Positions 20,359-32,817 of a stretch of DNA of 64,000 nucleotides are shown piece by piece. The notes under the pieces are model-generated. The model was given only the letters and a program-made list of their open reading frames with translations, made no database searches and was not told the DNA's origin. Position 1 is the stretch's first letter. Each line of letters begins with the position of its first letter. Source of the DNA: an uncultured Peptostreptococcaceae bacterium (GTDB lineage: Bacteria > Bacillota > Clostridia > Peptostreptococcales > Peptostreptococcaceae); assembly GCA_944383455.1 (NCBI GenBank), contig CALWPP010000006.1, positions 29,532 through 93,531 on the forward strand. Reading direction: 5' to 3'. The position numbers were made by a program, and so were the translations under genes.

Positions 20359-21234
20359 ATGAAGGATTATATTTTAAGAGCTACAGCTGGAAATGGTCAA
20401 ATAAGAGCTTTTGTTGGTATAACTACTAATATGGTTGAAAAAGCAAGAAGTCTTCATGAAACAAGTAAAGTAGCAACAGCAGCACTTGGAAGAACTTTAA
20501 CGGCAACTTCAATTATGGGACTTATGATGAAAAATAAAGGTGATAAAGTTTCTGTAATAATAAAAGGTGGAGGACCTATTGGAACTATACTTACAACTAG
20601 TAATCAAAAAGGAGTAGTTAAGGGATACGTTTCAAATCCAAAAGTAGTTGTACCTGATTATGAAAATGGAAAACTAAACGTAGCAGGTGCTGTTGGAACT
20701 AATGGAGTTGTTAAAGTTATAAAGGATTTAGGTCTTAAAGAACCATACAACGGAGCGTATCCTTTAGTTAGTGGAGAGATTGCAGAAGATTTTACTCATT
20801 ATTTTGCACTTTCAGAGCAAACTCCATCAGTAGTAGCACTTGGTGTACTAACTAGTGAGTATGAAGTAAGTTGTGCTGGAGGATTTATAGTTCAACTAAT
20901 GCCAGATGCAACAGAAGAAACTATTTCAAAACTTGAACAAAATATATCAAAACTAGACTCAATAACTAATATGCTAAAGTCTGGAAAAACTCCAGAGGAT
21001 ATTTTAAATATAGTTTTAGAAGGATTAAATCCAAATATACTTGACAAAAAAGAAGTAAAATTTGAGTGTGATTGTTCTAGAGAAAGAATACAAGAGGCAT
21101 TAATTTCAATAGGAAAAAAATCGCTTAAAGAAATTATTGAAGAAGATAAAAAGGCAGAGGTTGGATGTCAATTTTGCAATACTAAATATAATTATACCGA
21201 AGAAGAGCTAAAAGTTATTTTAGAAGAAATGTAG
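20359..21234 (+). CDS. hslO: redox-regulated chaperone Hsp33
   Basis: A 291-aa cytosolic holdase switched on by oxidation. The redox switch is present: ECDCSRERI (CxC) and GCQFCNT (CxxC), which bind zinc in the reduced form. The N-terminal domain shows IRAFVGITTNMVEKARSLH and GRTLTATSIMG. It has GGAGG upstream and ends in an intrinsic terminator that begins within its last codons. Confidence 0.96.
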   Translation: MKDYILRATAGNGQIRAFVGITTNMVEKARSLHETSKVATAALGRTLTATSIMGLMMKNKGDKVSVIIKGGGPIGTILTTSNQKGVVKGYVSNPKVVVPDYENGKLNVAGAVGTNGVVKVIKDLGLKEPYNGAYPLVSGEIAEDFTHYFALSEQTPSVVALGVLTSEYEVSCAGGFIVQLMPDATEETISKLEQNISKLDSITNMLKSGKTPEDILNIVLEGLNPNILDKKEVKFECDCSRERIQEALISIGKKSLKEIIEEDKKAEVGCQFCNTKYNYTEEELKVILEEM

Positions 21235-21260
21235 AAAAAGTTTTTTCTACATTTTTTAAT
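21229..21260 (+). terminator. intrinsic terminator of hslO
   Basis: AATGTAGAAAAA pairs with TTTTTTCTACATT followed by T; the stop codon sits in the ascending arm. Confidence 0.85.
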
Positions 21261-21345
21261 TTACTAATATTTTAATACGAGTTAATTTAAATTTATTACA
21301 ATACAAGTCAATTATAAAAAAATTATAAAAAAATTATAAAAATAG

Positions 21346-21422
21346 TTGAAATATTTTATATATTAGGTTACAATTAAATTAACTTGTGGGACTAAAATAT
21401 ATACAAGGGATATAAAATGTCC
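21346..21422 (+). promoter_or_regulatory. promoter and CggR operator of the glycolytic operon
   Basis: TTGAAA (21346-21351) and TACAAT (21369-21374) lie 17 bp apart. Just downstream is TGGGAC (21387-21392) and, after a spacer, GGGATATAAAATGTCC (21407-21422). This repeats the layout of the Bacillus subtilis CggR operator, whose second half is GGGACATATAATGTCC. Placed after the start point, it should block transcription until fructose-1,6-bisphosphate releases CggR. Confidence 0.8.
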
Positions 21423-21447
21423 AACTCGATATAAAGGAGTATATTTA

Positions 21448-22461
21448 ATGAAAGATTTAATTAAGATTCAACAAAAGTTAATTCCACAAGCTATAGAACT
21501 TATGAAAAAAAGATATGCTATATTAAATCAGATAAGTCTTAGTGAAAGTATTGGAAGACGTGCTTTATCAAATAAACTTAACTTAACTGAAAGAGTAGTT
21601 AGAAGTGAGATTGAGTTTTTAAAAGAGCAAGGATTTATAAATATAGATACATCTGGAATGAGTATAACTAATGATGGCGAAGAGATGATTAAAAGTTTAA
21701 AAGATATAATAAACGATATAATGGGTCTTTCTACGCTTGAAGAAAAAGTAAGAAATAAGCTAGGTGTTAAAAAAGTCTTACTTGTATCTTCTGATTACAA
21801 AGAAGATGTACTGAAAAATGTTGTAAGATGTGGGGCTGAGTATTTTTTAGGTATACTAAAAGATGAAGATGTTGTTGCAATAACTGGAGGAAGTACAGTA
21901 AGAGAATTTGCAAACAACATAAAAACAGATAAAAAATACCCACATGTAAGAGTTGTACCAGCAAGAGGTAGCATGGGAAAAGATATAGAACATCAATCAA
22001 ATAATGTTGTTGCAACTATTAGCAAAAAGTTAAATTCAAAATATAAACTTCTTCATATCCCTGATGAACTTGGCGAAGAGGCTATGAAAACTATAACTAG
22101 GGAGCCTGAAATAAAAAGGACTTTAGACTATATGAAAAAAACTGATATATTAGTTTTTGGTATAGGAAAAGCCGATGAAATGGCAAAAAAAAGAAGAATA
22201 GAAGAAGATAAACTAGATTATATAATAAATAAAGGTGGAGTTGGAGAAGCCTTTGGACACTTTTTTGATAAAAATGGAGAAATTGTCTTTAAATTAAATA
22301 CAGTTGCGATAGATTTAGAAACTTTTAAAAACATAAAAGAAAATATTGCGATATGTTCTGGAATTAATAAAGTTGATGCACTTATTGCACTAACTAATAT
22401 AAATAAAAATATTGTTGTTGTTACTGATGAAGATAGTGCAAATGAAATTTTAAAACGTTAA
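21448..22461 (+). CDS. cggR: central glycolytic genes regulator CggR
   Basis: SorC/DeoR-type repressor of 337 aa that controls the lower glycolytic operon in Bacillus and answers to fructose-1,6-bisphosphate. It has an N-terminal winged helix (SIGRRALSNKLNLTERVVRSEI) and a C-terminal sugar-binding domain (VVAITGGSTVREFAN, PARGSMG). Its operator is in front of its own start, and gapA follows, as in Bacillus. Confidence 0.93.
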   Translation: MKDLIKIQQKLIPQAIELMKKRYAILNQISLSESIGRRALSNKLNLTERVVRSEIEFLKEQGFINIDTSGMSITNDGEEMIKSLKDIINDIMGLSTLEEKVRNKLGVKKVLLVSSDYKEDVLKNVVRCGAEYFLGILKDEDVVAITGGSTVREFANNIKTDKKYPHVRVVPARGSMGKDIEHQSNNVVATISKKLNSKYKLLHIPDELGEEAMKTITREPEIKRTLDYMKKTDILVFGIGKADEMAKKRRIEEDKLDYIINKGGVGEAFGHFFDKNGEIVFKLNTVAIDLETFKNIKENIAICSGINKVDALIALTNINKNIVVVTDEDSANEILKR

Positions 22462-22495
22462 ACTCTAGCTTAGCTAGTGATTATATATAATATAA

Positions 22496-23521
<1,026 letters not shown>

Positions 23522-23528
23522 TTTCATA

Positions 23529-23568
23529 AGAGTCCGAGTTTGTAATTTTTACAAATCGGACTTTTTTA
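23529..23568 (+). terminator. intrinsic terminator after gapA
   Basis: AGTCCGAGTTTGTAA pairs with TTACAAATCGGACT, followed by six T. Confidence 0.9.
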
Positions 23569-23627
23569 AAAACAAATACACTTAAACTATTAAAAGATTT
23601 TTCTATTTGAGAGGAGTAATTTTAGCG

Positions 23628-24827
23628 ATGTCAATGCTTAATAAAAAAACTATAGAAGATATAAATGTAAGCGGAAAAAAAGTTTTAGTTAGATGTGATT
23701 TTAATGTACCTTTAAAAGAAGGTGTAATAACTGATGAGAACAGATTAAATGGAGCACTTCCAACTATAAAATATTTAATAGAAAAAGGAGCTAGAGTTAT
23801 ATTATGCTCTCACTTAGGAAAGCCAAAAGGTGAAGCAAAGCCTGAATTATCTTTAGCACCAGTTGCAAAAAGATTATCTGAAATGTTAGGAAAAGAAGTA
23901 GTATTTGCAGCAGATGATAATGTTGTTGGGGAAAATGCAAAAGATGCTGTTTCTAAAATGAATGATGGTGATGTAGTACTTTTACAAAACACTAGATATA
24001 GAAAAGAAGAAACTAAAAATGAAGAAACTTTCTCAAAAGAATTAGCTTCACTTGCTGAAGTATTTGTTAATGATGCATTCGGAACTGCTCACAGAGCTCA
24101 TTGTTCAACAGTAGGTGCAGGAGAATTTTTACAAGAAAGAGCTTGTGGATATTTAATACAAAAAGAATTAAAATTCTTAGGAGAAGCTGTAGAAAATCCA
24201 GTAAGACCATTTACTGCAATACTTGGAGGAGCTAAAGTTTCTGATAAGATAGCTGTTATAAATGAATTACTTGAAAAAGTAGATAACCTAATAATAGGTG
24301 GAGGAATGGCTTATACATTCTTAAAAGCTCAAGGATATGAAATAGGAACTTCATTAGTTGAAGAAGAAAAGATTGAATATGCAAAAGAAATGATGGAAAA
24401 AGCTAAAGCAAAAGGAGTTAAATTATTACTTCCAATAGATAACGCTATATCTAATGCTTTTGCTGATAATGAAAGACAAGTTACAAATGATGCTAATATA
24501 CCAGAAGGATTTATGGGACTTGATATAGGACCAAAAACTATAGATGAGTATGTAAAAGCTGTTAAAGAATCTAAGACAATAGTATGGAATGGACCAATGG
24601 GAGTATTTGAATTTAAAAACTTCTCAGAAGGAACATTAGCAGTTGCTAAAGCTATGGCAGATTTAACTGATGCTACTACTGTAATAGGTGGAGGAGATAG
24701 TGCTGCTGCTGTTAATATATTAGGATTTGGAGATAAAATGACTCACGTATCAACTGGTGGAGGAGCTTCTCTTGAATTCTTAGAAGGTAAAGAATTACCA
24801 GGAATAGTGGCTTTAGATAACAAATAA
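23628..24827 (+). CDS. pgk: phosphoglycerate kinase
   Basis: Makes ATP from 1,3-bisphosphoglycerate. The 399-aa protein has [20 protein letters not shown], the linker region and the C-terminal [10 protein letters not shown] and [18 protein letters not shown]. An upstream TTG in frame precedes AGGAG, so the ATG at 23628 is chosen; the ATG two codons later is also possible. Confidence 0.97.
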   Translation: MSMLNKKTIEDINVSGKKVLVRCDFNVPLKEGVITDENRLNGALPTIKYLIEKGARVILCSHLGKPKGEAKPELSLAPVAKRLSEMLGKEVVFAADDNVVGENAKDAVSKMNDGDVVLLQNTRYRKEETKNEETFSKELASLAEVFVNDAFGTAHRAHCSTVGAGEFLQERACGYLIQKELKFLGEAVENPVRPFTAILGGAKVSDKIAVINELLEKVDNLIIGGGMAYTFLKAQGYEIGTSLVEEEKIEYAKEMMEKAKAKGVKLLLPIDNAISNAFADNERQVTNDANIPEGFMGLDIGPKTIDEYVKAVKESKTIVWNGPMGVFEFKNFSEGTLAVAKAMADLTDATTVIGGGDSAAAVNILGFGDKMTHVSTGGGASLEFLEGKELPGIVALDNK

Positions 24828-24867
24828 ATTTGAAAATAATACGTTAAGTTTAATATATATTTTTAAA

Positions 24868-24889
24868 GTATAGAGATTTTTCTCTATAC
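24868..24889 (+). other. hairpin between pgk and tpiA
   Basis: GTATAGAGA pairs perfectly with TCTCTATAC over a four-T loop. No T run follows, so it is more likely an RNA processing or stabilising element, or an imperfect attenuator, than a terminator. Confidence 0.55.
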
Positions 24890-24912
24890 AAAATCCATTT
24901 AGGAGGATTAAA

Positions 24913-25656
24913 ATGAGAAAACCTATAATTGCAGGAAACTGGAAAATGAACAAAACTATAGCTGAAGCTTTAGAGTTTGTTAATGAAGTAAAAGATAAAG
25001 TTCAAAATAATAAAGTTGAAGCTGTAATATGTGCACCATTTACTTTACTTAAAGACTTAAAAGAAGCAACTAAAGGGACTAATATTAAAATAGGTGCTCA
25101 AAATATGCACTACGAAGAAAGTGGAGCATTTACTGGGGAAATATCACCAGCTATGCTTAAAGAATTAAATATAGATTACGTTGTAATAGGGCACTCTGAA
25201 AGAAGAGAATACTTTAACGAAACAGATGAAACTGTAAATAAAAAAGTTTTAAAGGCTTTAGAGGTTGGAATAGATCCAATACTTTGCTGTGGTGAAACTT
25301 TAGAAGAAAGAGAAGCTGGTAAAACTAAAGAAGTTTGTAAAGTTCAAGTAGAAAAAGCTTTAGAAAATGTTAAAAAAGAAGATTTATCTAAAGTTGTTAT
25401 AGCATATGAACCAATATGGGCAATAGGAACTGGAAAAACTGCTACAAGTGAAGATGCAAATGACGTTATAAAATATATAAGAGAAGTTGTGGCTAATTTA
25501 TATGGTGAATTAGCAAACGAAGTTAGAATTCAGTACGGAGGAAGTGTTAAGCCTCAAAATGTAGCTGAAATAATGAGCCAAAGTGATATAGATGGAGCTT
25601 TAGTTGGTGGAGCTAGTTTAGCTAGTAGTGATTACACTCAACTTGTTAATTACTAA
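24913..25656 (+). CDS. tpiA: triosephosphate isomerase
   Basis: Interconverts dihydroxyacetone phosphate and glyceraldehyde-3-phosphate. The 247-aa barrel shows GNWKMNK with the catalytic Lys, VIGHSERR with the His, and [12 protein letters not shown] with the Glu. AGGAGG stands seven bases before the ATG. gpmI follows after 12 bp. Confidence 0.97.
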   Translation: MRKPIIAGNWKMNKTIAEALEFVNEVKDKVQNNKVEAVICAPFTLLKDLKEATKGTNIKIGAQNMHYEESGAFTGEISPAMLKELNIDYVVIGHSERREYFNETDETVNKKVLKALEVGIDPILCCGETLEEREAGKTKEVCKVQVEKALENVKKEDLSKVVIAYEPIWAIGTGKTATSEDANDVIKYIREVVANLYGELANEVRIQYGGSVKPQNVAEIMSQSDIDGALVGGASLASSDYTQLVNY

Positions 25657-25668
25657 GGAGAGAAAGTT

Positions 25669-27195
25669 ATGAAAAAGCCAATAGCATTAATAATAATGGA
25701 TGGTTTTGGAGAGAGCAAAATAGCTGAAGGAAATGCTATATTAAGCGCTAAAACTCCAAATTTAGATAGATTAGTAAAAGAATATCCAAACACTTTAATA
25801 AATGCAAGTGGTATGGATGTTGGTCTTCCAGATGGACAAATGGGTAACTCTGAAGTAGGGCACACAAATATTGGTGCTGGTAGAATAGTTTATCAAGATC
25901 TAACAAGAGTTACTAAGTCTATAAATGACGGAGACTTTTTTGAAAATGAAGTTTTAGTTAAATTAATGGATAATGCAAAAGATAAAGCTCTTCACATTTT
26001 AGGACTTTTATCTGATGGTGGAGTTCATTCACATATAGACCATATAAAAGGTTTTATAAAAATGGCTAAAGATAAAGGTGTAAAAGATGTATTTGTACAC
26101 GCTTTTACAGATGGAAGAGATGTTTCGCCAACTAGTGCTATGGAGTTTGTAGATGATTTACAAGACTATATGACAGAAGTTGGTGTAGGTAAATTTGCTT
26201 CAGTTTCTGGTAGATATTATGCTATGGATAGAGACAAAAGATGGGAAAGAGTTAAGCTTTCTTATGAAGCAATGGTAAATGGAGAAGGTAATACAGCAAG
26301 TTCTATAAAAGAAGCAATAGAAAAATCTTATGCTGATGGAAAAAATGATGAATTTGTTGTACCTACTGTAATACTTGAAAATAATGCTCCTATTGGTCTT
26401 ATAAAAGAAGGAGATTCAGTTGCATTTGCAAACTTTAGACCAGACAGAGCAAGAGAAATAACAAGAGCAATAGTTGATGAAGAGTTTTCTGGATTTGAAA
26501 GAAATTATATAAAAACTATGTTTGTATGCTTAACAACTTATGACATAACTATAAAAAATGTTGAGGTTGCATTTAAGCCACAAAGCTTAGAAAATACTTT
26601 AGGTGAATACTTAGCTAAAAATGGAAAAACTCAGCTTAGAACTGCAGAGACAGAAAAGTATGCTCATGTTACTTTCTTCTTTAATGGTGGAGTTGAAGAA
26701 CCAAATGAAAATGAAGATAGATTATTAGTTCCATCTCCAGATGTTGCAACTTATGACTTAAAGCCTGAGATGAATGCTAATGAGTTAACTGAAAAAGTTT
26801 TAGCTGAGATAGAAAAAGATAAGTATGATTTTATAGTTTTAAACTATGCAAATCCAGATATGGTAGGTCATACAGGAGTTATAGATGCAGCTATTAAAGC
26901 TATTGAAACTGTTGATAGTTGTGTTGGAAAAGTTGTTGATAAAGTGCTTCAAAAAGGTGGAAGTGCAATAATTACAGCAGACCACGGTAATGCAGAGCTT
27001 ATGATAGACCCTGAAACTAAAACTACTGTAACTGCACATTCAACAAATCCAGTACCATTTATAATAGTAGGTGAAGATAAATCATTAACTTTAAAAGAAG
27101 GTGGAAGATTATCAGATATTGCACCTACAGTACTTGATATGATGAATTTAGAAAAACCAGCAGAAATGACTGGAAATTCATTAATAAATAAATAA
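25669..27195 (+). CDS. gpmI: 2,3-bisphosphoglycerate-independent phosphoglycerate mutase
   Basis: Manganese enzyme moving the phosphate of 3-phosphoglycerate to C2. The 508-aa alkaline-phosphatase-fold protein has MDGFG, the phosphoserine site in MGNSEVGHTNIGAG, DGRDVSP, ADHGNAE and HSTNPVPF. The start has AAGGAG and it directly follows tpiA. Confidence 0.97.
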   Translation: MKKPIALIIMDGFGESKIAEGNAILSAKTPNLDRLVKEYPNTLINASGMDVGLPDGQMGNSEVGHTNIGAGRIVYQDLTRVTKSINDGDFFENEVLVKLMDNAKDKALHILGLLSDGGVHSHIDHIKGFIKMAKDKGVKDVFVHAFTDGRDVSPTSAMEFVDDLQDYMTEVGVGKFASVSGRYYAMDRDKRWERVKLSYEAMVNGEGNTASSIKEAIEKSYADGKNDEFVVPTVILENNAPIGLIKEGDSVAFANFRPDRAREITRAIVDEEFSGFERNYIKTMFVCLTTYDITIKNVEVAFKPQSLENTLGEYLAKNGKTQLRTAETEKYAHVTFFFNGGVEEPNENEDRLLVPSPDVATYDLKPEMNANELTEKVLAEIEKDKYDFIVLNYANPDMVGHTGVIDAAIKAIETVDSCVGKVVDKVLQKGGSAIITADHGNAELMIDPETKTTVTAHSTNPVPFIIVGEDKSLTLKEGGRLSDIAPTVLDMMNLEKPAEMTGNSLINK

Positions 27196-27246
27196 GCTAC
27201 AAATTTTAAATTTACCCATCAATAAATTTAAAATTAATATATATAA

Positions 27247-28566
<1,320 letters not shown>

Positions 28567-28602
28567 TAAAAATTCTATATTATCAATTTTATAGGGGTTT
28601 AG

Positions 28603-28623
28603 ATTTTTCTAATCCCCTTTTAA
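28603..28623 (+). terminator. terminator after eno
   Basis: AGGGG.TTAGA pairs with TCTAA.CCCCT with one mismatch, followed by a short T run. Confidence 0.65.
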
Positions 28624-28709
28624 TATAAAATTTAGAATATTTTATTGTATAGTTTATTAAAAATCGTGCAATAAAAATTACAAGATTCAGAGAAAGGGAT
28701 TTAGGAAAA

Positions 28710-30119
28710 ATGTTAAACGGATTAAAAAAGACTAAAATAGTTTGTACATTAGGGCCAGCTTCAGAAAAAGAAGAAGTTTTAAAAGAGTTAATAAAAAATG
28801 GATTAAATGTTTGTAGAATGAACTTTTCTCATGGTTCTCATGAAGAACATTTAGGAAGAATAAACACTGTAAAAAAGGTAAGAGAAGAATTAAATGTACC
28901 AGTTGCTATACTTTTAGATACTAAAGGACCAGAAATAAGAACTGGACAATTTGCTGACCCAGAAGTTTTATTAGAAGAAGGTCAAACTTTCACAATAACA
29001 ATGGATGATGTTGTTGGTGACAAAGAAAAGTGTACAGTAAGCTACAAAGATTTAGCTAAAGACGTTGTTTGTGGGGATACTATATTAATAGATGACGGTT
29101 TAGTTGGACTTAGAGTCAATGAAATAAAAGGAAATGATATAATATGTATAGTTGAAAATTCAGGTATAGTTAAAAACCACAAAGGTGTTAACGTACCAGG
29201 TGTTAAAATAAACTTACCTGCATTAACTGACAAAGATATAAGCGATATAGAATTTGGTATATCTCAAGGTATAGACTTTATAGCAGCATCATTTGTTAGA
29301 AAAGTATCTGATGTTGAAGCTATAAGAGAAATATTAGTTAAAAATAATGCAAATCATATACAAATAATATCTAAAATAGAAAATCAAGAAGGTCTAGATA
29401 ATTTAGATGAAATAATAGAAGCATCTGATGGTATAATGGTTGCTAGAGGAGACTTAGGTGTTGAAATACCAACTGAAGAAATACCACTAGCTCAAAAACT
29501 TATGATAAGAAAATGTAATGAAGCAGGAAAGCCAGTTATAACTGCAACTCAAATGCTTGATTCTATGATGAGAAACCCAAGACCAACAAGAGCTGAAGTT
29601 ACTGACGTTGCTAATGCTATATTTGATGGTACAGATGCAATAATGCTTTCTGGAGAAACTGCTGCTGGTAAGTATCCAGTTGAAGCTGTTAAGACTATGG
29701 CAAGTGTTGCAAAAAGAGCAGAAAAAGAATTAGTGGCTAAAAATGTAGTATCAAACAAAGAAATGACTGTAACTAATGCAATAAGTCATGCTACTTGTAC
29801 TACTGCAGTTGAATTAAAGGCTTCTGCAATAGTTACTTGTACATCATCAGGAAGTACTGCTAAGATGGTTTCAAGATTTAGACCAAGCTGTCCAATAATA
29901 GCTACAACTCCAAATGAAGATGTTATGAGAAGACTTGCTTTAACTTGGGGAGTATACCCAGTAAAAACTAATTCTGCTTCAAATACTGATGAAATGATAG
30001 CTAATGCTATTAATGTTTCTAAAGAGGCTAATTTAGTAAACTCTGGAGAAACTGTTGTTGTTACTGCTGGTATAGGTGGAGAAGGAACTACTAATTTAAT
30101 AAAAGTTGAAAATATATAA
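28710..30119 (+). CDS. pyk: pyruvate kinase
   Basis: Makes pyruvate and ATP from phosphoenolpyruvate. The 469-aa protein is the standard length and lacks the extra C-terminal phosphohistidine-like domain found in many Firmicutes. Seen are RMNFSHGSHEEH, LLDTKGPEIRTG, ISKIENQEG, MVARGDLGVE, ITATQMLDSM and SGETAAGKYP. It sits right after the glycolytic run but behind the eno terminator. Confidence 0.97.
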   Translation: MLNGLKKTKIVCTLGPASEKEEVLKELIKNGLNVCRMNFSHGSHEEHLGRINTVKKVREELNVPVAILLDTKGPEIRTGQFADPEVLLEEGQTFTITMDDVVGDKEKCTVSYKDLAKDVVCGDTILIDDGLVGLRVNEIKGNDIICIVENSGIVKNHKGVNVPGVKINLPALTDKDISDIEFGISQGIDFIAASFVRKVSDVEAIREILVKNNANHIQIISKIENQEGLDNLDEIIEASDGIMVARGDLGVEIPTEEIPLAQKLMIRKCNEAGKPVITATQMLDSMMRNPRPTRAEVTDVANAIFDGTDAIMLSGETAAGKYPVEAVKTMASVAKRAEKELVAKNVVSNKEMTVTNAISHATCTTAVELKASAIVTCTSSGSTAKMVSRFRPSCPIIATTPNEDVMRRLALTWGVYPVKTNSASNTDEMIANAINVSKEANLVNSGETVVVTAGIGGEGTTNLIKVENI

Positions 30120-30125
30120 TAAATT

Positions 30126-30154
30126 AAGCTATGAGGTTTGTCTCATAGCTTTTT
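30126..30154 (+). terminator. intrinsic terminator after pyk
   Basis: AAGCTATGAG pairs with CTCATAGCTT, followed by T. Confidence 0.85.
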
Positions 30155-30220
30155 ATTGAATTAATTTATATTATATGATATATTTAGGGTTATAGTCTTT
30201 TTAAAAAGAAGGTGAAAGTA

Positions 30221-30442
30221 ATGAAAAATGTTTTAATGGCATTTCAAATAATATTAGCACTTTCTCTAATATTTAGTATAATGCCACAAGACACTAAAAA
30301 TGCAGTACCTTCTCAGTTTGGAGGGGAAGGAAACCAAGAATATTTTAAGCCAAAAGGTAAAGACGCATTTTTAGCAAGGGTAACAAAAATATCGGCATTT
30401 TTATTTTTTGTTAATGCAATAGCTCTACTTTTAGTTAAATAA
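30221..30442 (+). CDS. secG: preprotein translocase subunit SecG
   Basis: Small 73-aa membrane subunit of the Sec channel with two helices (about residues 3-20 and 54-72) joined by a loop with the conserved FGGEG-like signature (PSQFGGEGNQEYF). The start at 30221 has AAGAAGGTG. The order secG-rnr-smpB-ssrA is the classic Firmicute arrangement. Confidence 0.93.
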   Translation: MKNVLMAFQIILALSLIFSIMPQDTKNAVPSQFGGEGNQEYFKPKGKDAFLARVTKISAFLFFVNAIALLLVK

Positions 30443-30490
30443 TTGGCCATTATTTAGCTTTTAAAAATTAAATTTAATTTTTAAAAACAC

Positions 30491-30525
30491 GGAGTTGACT
30501 ATAAGTTAGCTCCTTTTGTTTTTGA
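30491..30525 (+). terminator. intrinsic terminator after secG
   Basis: GGAGTTGACT pairs with AGTTAGCTCC through two G-U pairs, followed by TTTTGTTTTT. Confidence 0.8.
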
Positions 30526-30586
30526 GATTTGTATAATTAATAATTTTAAAAATAATAATAAATAAAAAGATTAAAAAGGAGGACTT

Positions 30587-32722
30587 ATGGAAGTAGGACT
30601 AAAAGAAAGACTTTTAGGTCTTATTAATGATGAACATTATAATCCACTTAAAAAAGAAGAATTAGCAATAATTTTTGATATACATCACACAGAAATTCCT
30701 ATGTTTTATAATTTTATAGATGAGATGTGTGAAGATGGAGTTTTAGCAAAAACTAAAAAAGGAAAAATAACTACCTATAGAAAGCTTGGTTATTTTGTTG
30801 GAAAATATATATCTCACAAAAAAGGATTTGGATTTGTTGAGTCTGATGAAGAATTTACTCAGGATTTATTTATTCCAGCAAGTGAAACTAATACTGCAAT
30901 GCATAATGATAAAGTTTTAGCTCAAATAATAACAGAGGCTACTGGAAATAAAAGAGCAGAAGGGACTATCGTAAAGGTTTTACAAAGAGAAGTGACTAAA
31001 GTTGTTGGAGTTTTTGAACCAAGTAAAAGTTTTGGATTTGTAGTACCCGATGATAAAAAGTTTAATAAAGATATATATATTCCAAAAAGATATTTTAGTG
31101 GTGCAAAAAAAGGCGATAAAGTAGTATGTAAGATAACTATTTATCCAAAAGAAGGAAGAAAACCAGAAGGGAAGATTATAGAAGTTTTAGGTGAAAAAGG
31201 GAGTAAAGAAGCTGAAATACTATCAATTATAAAATCACACGGACTACCAGAAGAATTTAAGCAAAAAGTATTAAAAGAAGCTGAGGAAGTAGCTGTTCCT
31301 ATTACAAATGAAGAAATAGAAAAAAGACTTGATATAAGAGATCTAAAAATATTTACAATAGATGGTGAAGATGCAAAAGATTTAGATGATGCTATTTCTA
31401 TTGAAGTTTTAGAAAATGGGAATTATAAATTAGGAGTGCATATAGCAGACGTTACTCATTATGTAAAAGAAAAAGGAAAACTTGATAAAGAAGCATTAAA
31501 AAGAGCAACTTCAGTTTATTTAGTTGATACTGTAATTCCAATGCTTCCAAAAGTTTTATCTAATGGAGTTTGTAGTTTAAATCCTAATGAAGATAAATTA
31601 ACGCTTTCAGTATTTATGGAAATTGATAATAATGGAAAAGTTATAAATCACGAAATAAAAGAAACTATAATAAATTCAAAGGCTAGAATGACCTATACTG
31701 AAGTTTCTGATATTTTGGAAAAAGATGATGATACTTTAAAGAAAAAATATAGTAATTTACTAGAAGAATTTTATAACTCTCAAAAATTAGCAAAAATTCT
31801 AATGAAAAGAAGACATCAAAGAGGTGCTGTTGATTTTGATTTTCCAGAAGCAAAAATTATATTAAATCCTGATGGAACTGTCAACGATATTAAGCATTAT
31901 GAAAGAAGAATTTCAAATAAAATAATAGAAGAGTTTATGCTTATTACTAATGAAACTGTTGCAGAGCATTATTTTTGGCTAAACATTCCTTTTGTTTATA
32001 GAATTCACGAAACTCCATCAAGTGAAAAAATGCAGGAATTAGGAAAGTTTATATCAACTTTTGGTTATACTATAAAAGGGGATTTGGATGAAGTGCATCC
32101 AAAATCATTACAATCTATAATAGAAAAAATTAAAGGTACAAAAGAAGAAGAAATTATAAGTACTATAATGCTTCGCTCACTAAGACAAGCGAGATACTCT
32201 CCGGAGTGTAGTGGTCATTTTGGATTATCAGCAAAATATTATAGTCATTTTACTTCTCCAATAAGGAGATACCCAGACCTTCAAATACACAGGATTATAA
32301 AAGAACATTTAAACAATAAATTGACTCCAAAGAGAATTCAAGAGCTTACTCAAATAGTTGATTATTCTTCAACTATATCATCAGAACAAGAAAGAAAGGC
32401 AGAACTTGCAGAAAGAGATGTGAAGGATTATTATAAAGCTGTTTATATGATGGATAAAGTAGGAGAAGAATTTGAAGGTGTGGTATCGAGTGTAACTTCT
32501 TTTGGCATATTTGTTGAACTTAAAAATACTGTTGAAGGACTTATTAGACTTTCAGATATGAAAGAAGATTATTATATTTTTGATGAGATGAGTTATACTA
32601 TAATAGGAGAGCGAACTAAGAAAACTTATAGAATTGGTGATAGTGTAAAAATTAGAGTTTCAAAAGTTAATGTTGATTTAAAAGAGATTGACTTTGAAAT
32701 TTTAGAGAAAATAGAGAATTAA
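30587..32722 (+). CDS. rnr: ribonuclease R
   Basis: Processive 3'-to-5' exoribonuclease of 711 aa, also the nuclease that works with tmRNA on stalled messages. Domains in order: N-terminal winged helix (to about residue 65), two cold-shock OB folds (KGFGFVESD, SFGFVVPDD), the RNB catalytic domain with the acidic cluster GEDAKDLDDAIS near residue 265, and a C-terminal S1 domain (VVSSVTSFGIFVELKNTVEG). The lysine-rich tail of some homologues is missing. The start has AAGGAGG. Confidence 0.96.
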   Translation: MEVGLKERLLGLINDEHYNPLKKEELAIIFDIHHTEIPMFYNFIDEMCEDGVLAKTKKGKITTYRKLGYFVGKYISHKKGFGFVESDEEFTQDLFIPASETNTAMHNDKVLAQIITEATGNKRAEGTIVKVLQREVTKVVGVFEPSKSFGFVVPDDKKFNKDIYIPKRYFSGAKKGDKVVCKITIYPKEGRKPEGKIIEVLGEKGSKEAEILSIIKSHGLPEEFKQKVLKEAEEVAVPITNEEIEKRLDIRDLKIFTIDGEDAKDLDDAISIEVLENGNYKLGVHIADVTHYVKEKGKLDKEALKRATSVYLVDTVIPMLPKVLSNGVCSLNPNEDKLTLSVFMEIDNNGKVINHEIKETIINSKARMTYTEVSDILEKDDDTLKKKYSNLLEEFYNSQKLAKILMKRRHQRGAVDFDFPEAKIILNPDGTVNDIKHYERRISNKIIEEFMLITNETVAEHYFWLNIPFVYRIHETPSSEKMQELGKFISTFGYTIKGDLDEVHPKSLQSIIEKIKGTKEEEIISTIMLRSLRQARYSPECSGHFGLSAKYYSHFTSPIRRYPDLQIHRIIKEHLNNKLTPKRIQELTQIVDYSSTISSEQERKAELAERDVKDYYKAVYMMDKVGEEFEGVVSSVTSFGIFVELKNTVEGLIRLSDMKEDYYIFDEMSYTIIGERTKKTYRIGDSVKIRVSKVNVDLKEIDFEILEKIEN

Positions 32723-32727
32723 TATAT

Positions 32728-32779
32728 ACCCCACTTACGTGGGGTAGTGCTTGACTATAACTTACAAATATGATATATT
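32728..32779 (+). promoter_or_regulatory. hairpin after rnr and smpB promoter
   Basis: TACCCCAC and GTGGGGTA form a perfect 8-bp stem (32728-32747) with no T run. Next comes TTGACT (32751-32756) and, 17 bp on, TGATATATT (32771-32779), an extended -10, placing a promoter 39 bp before smpB. Confidence 0.65.
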
Positions 32780-32817
32780 TTGGTTAAGATTATTTTAGAA
32801 AGAATGAAGGTGAAAGT

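Noticed and set aside
21306..21345. Tandem ATTATAAAAAAA units before the cggR promoter
   Set aside because: Low-complexity AT-rich DNA that may act as an UP element; no evidence for a specific repeat.
28710..30119. Truncated pyruvate kinase
   Set aside because: It lacks the extra C-terminal domain of many Firmicutes, but 469 aa is the normal length of the classical enzyme and the end is clean.
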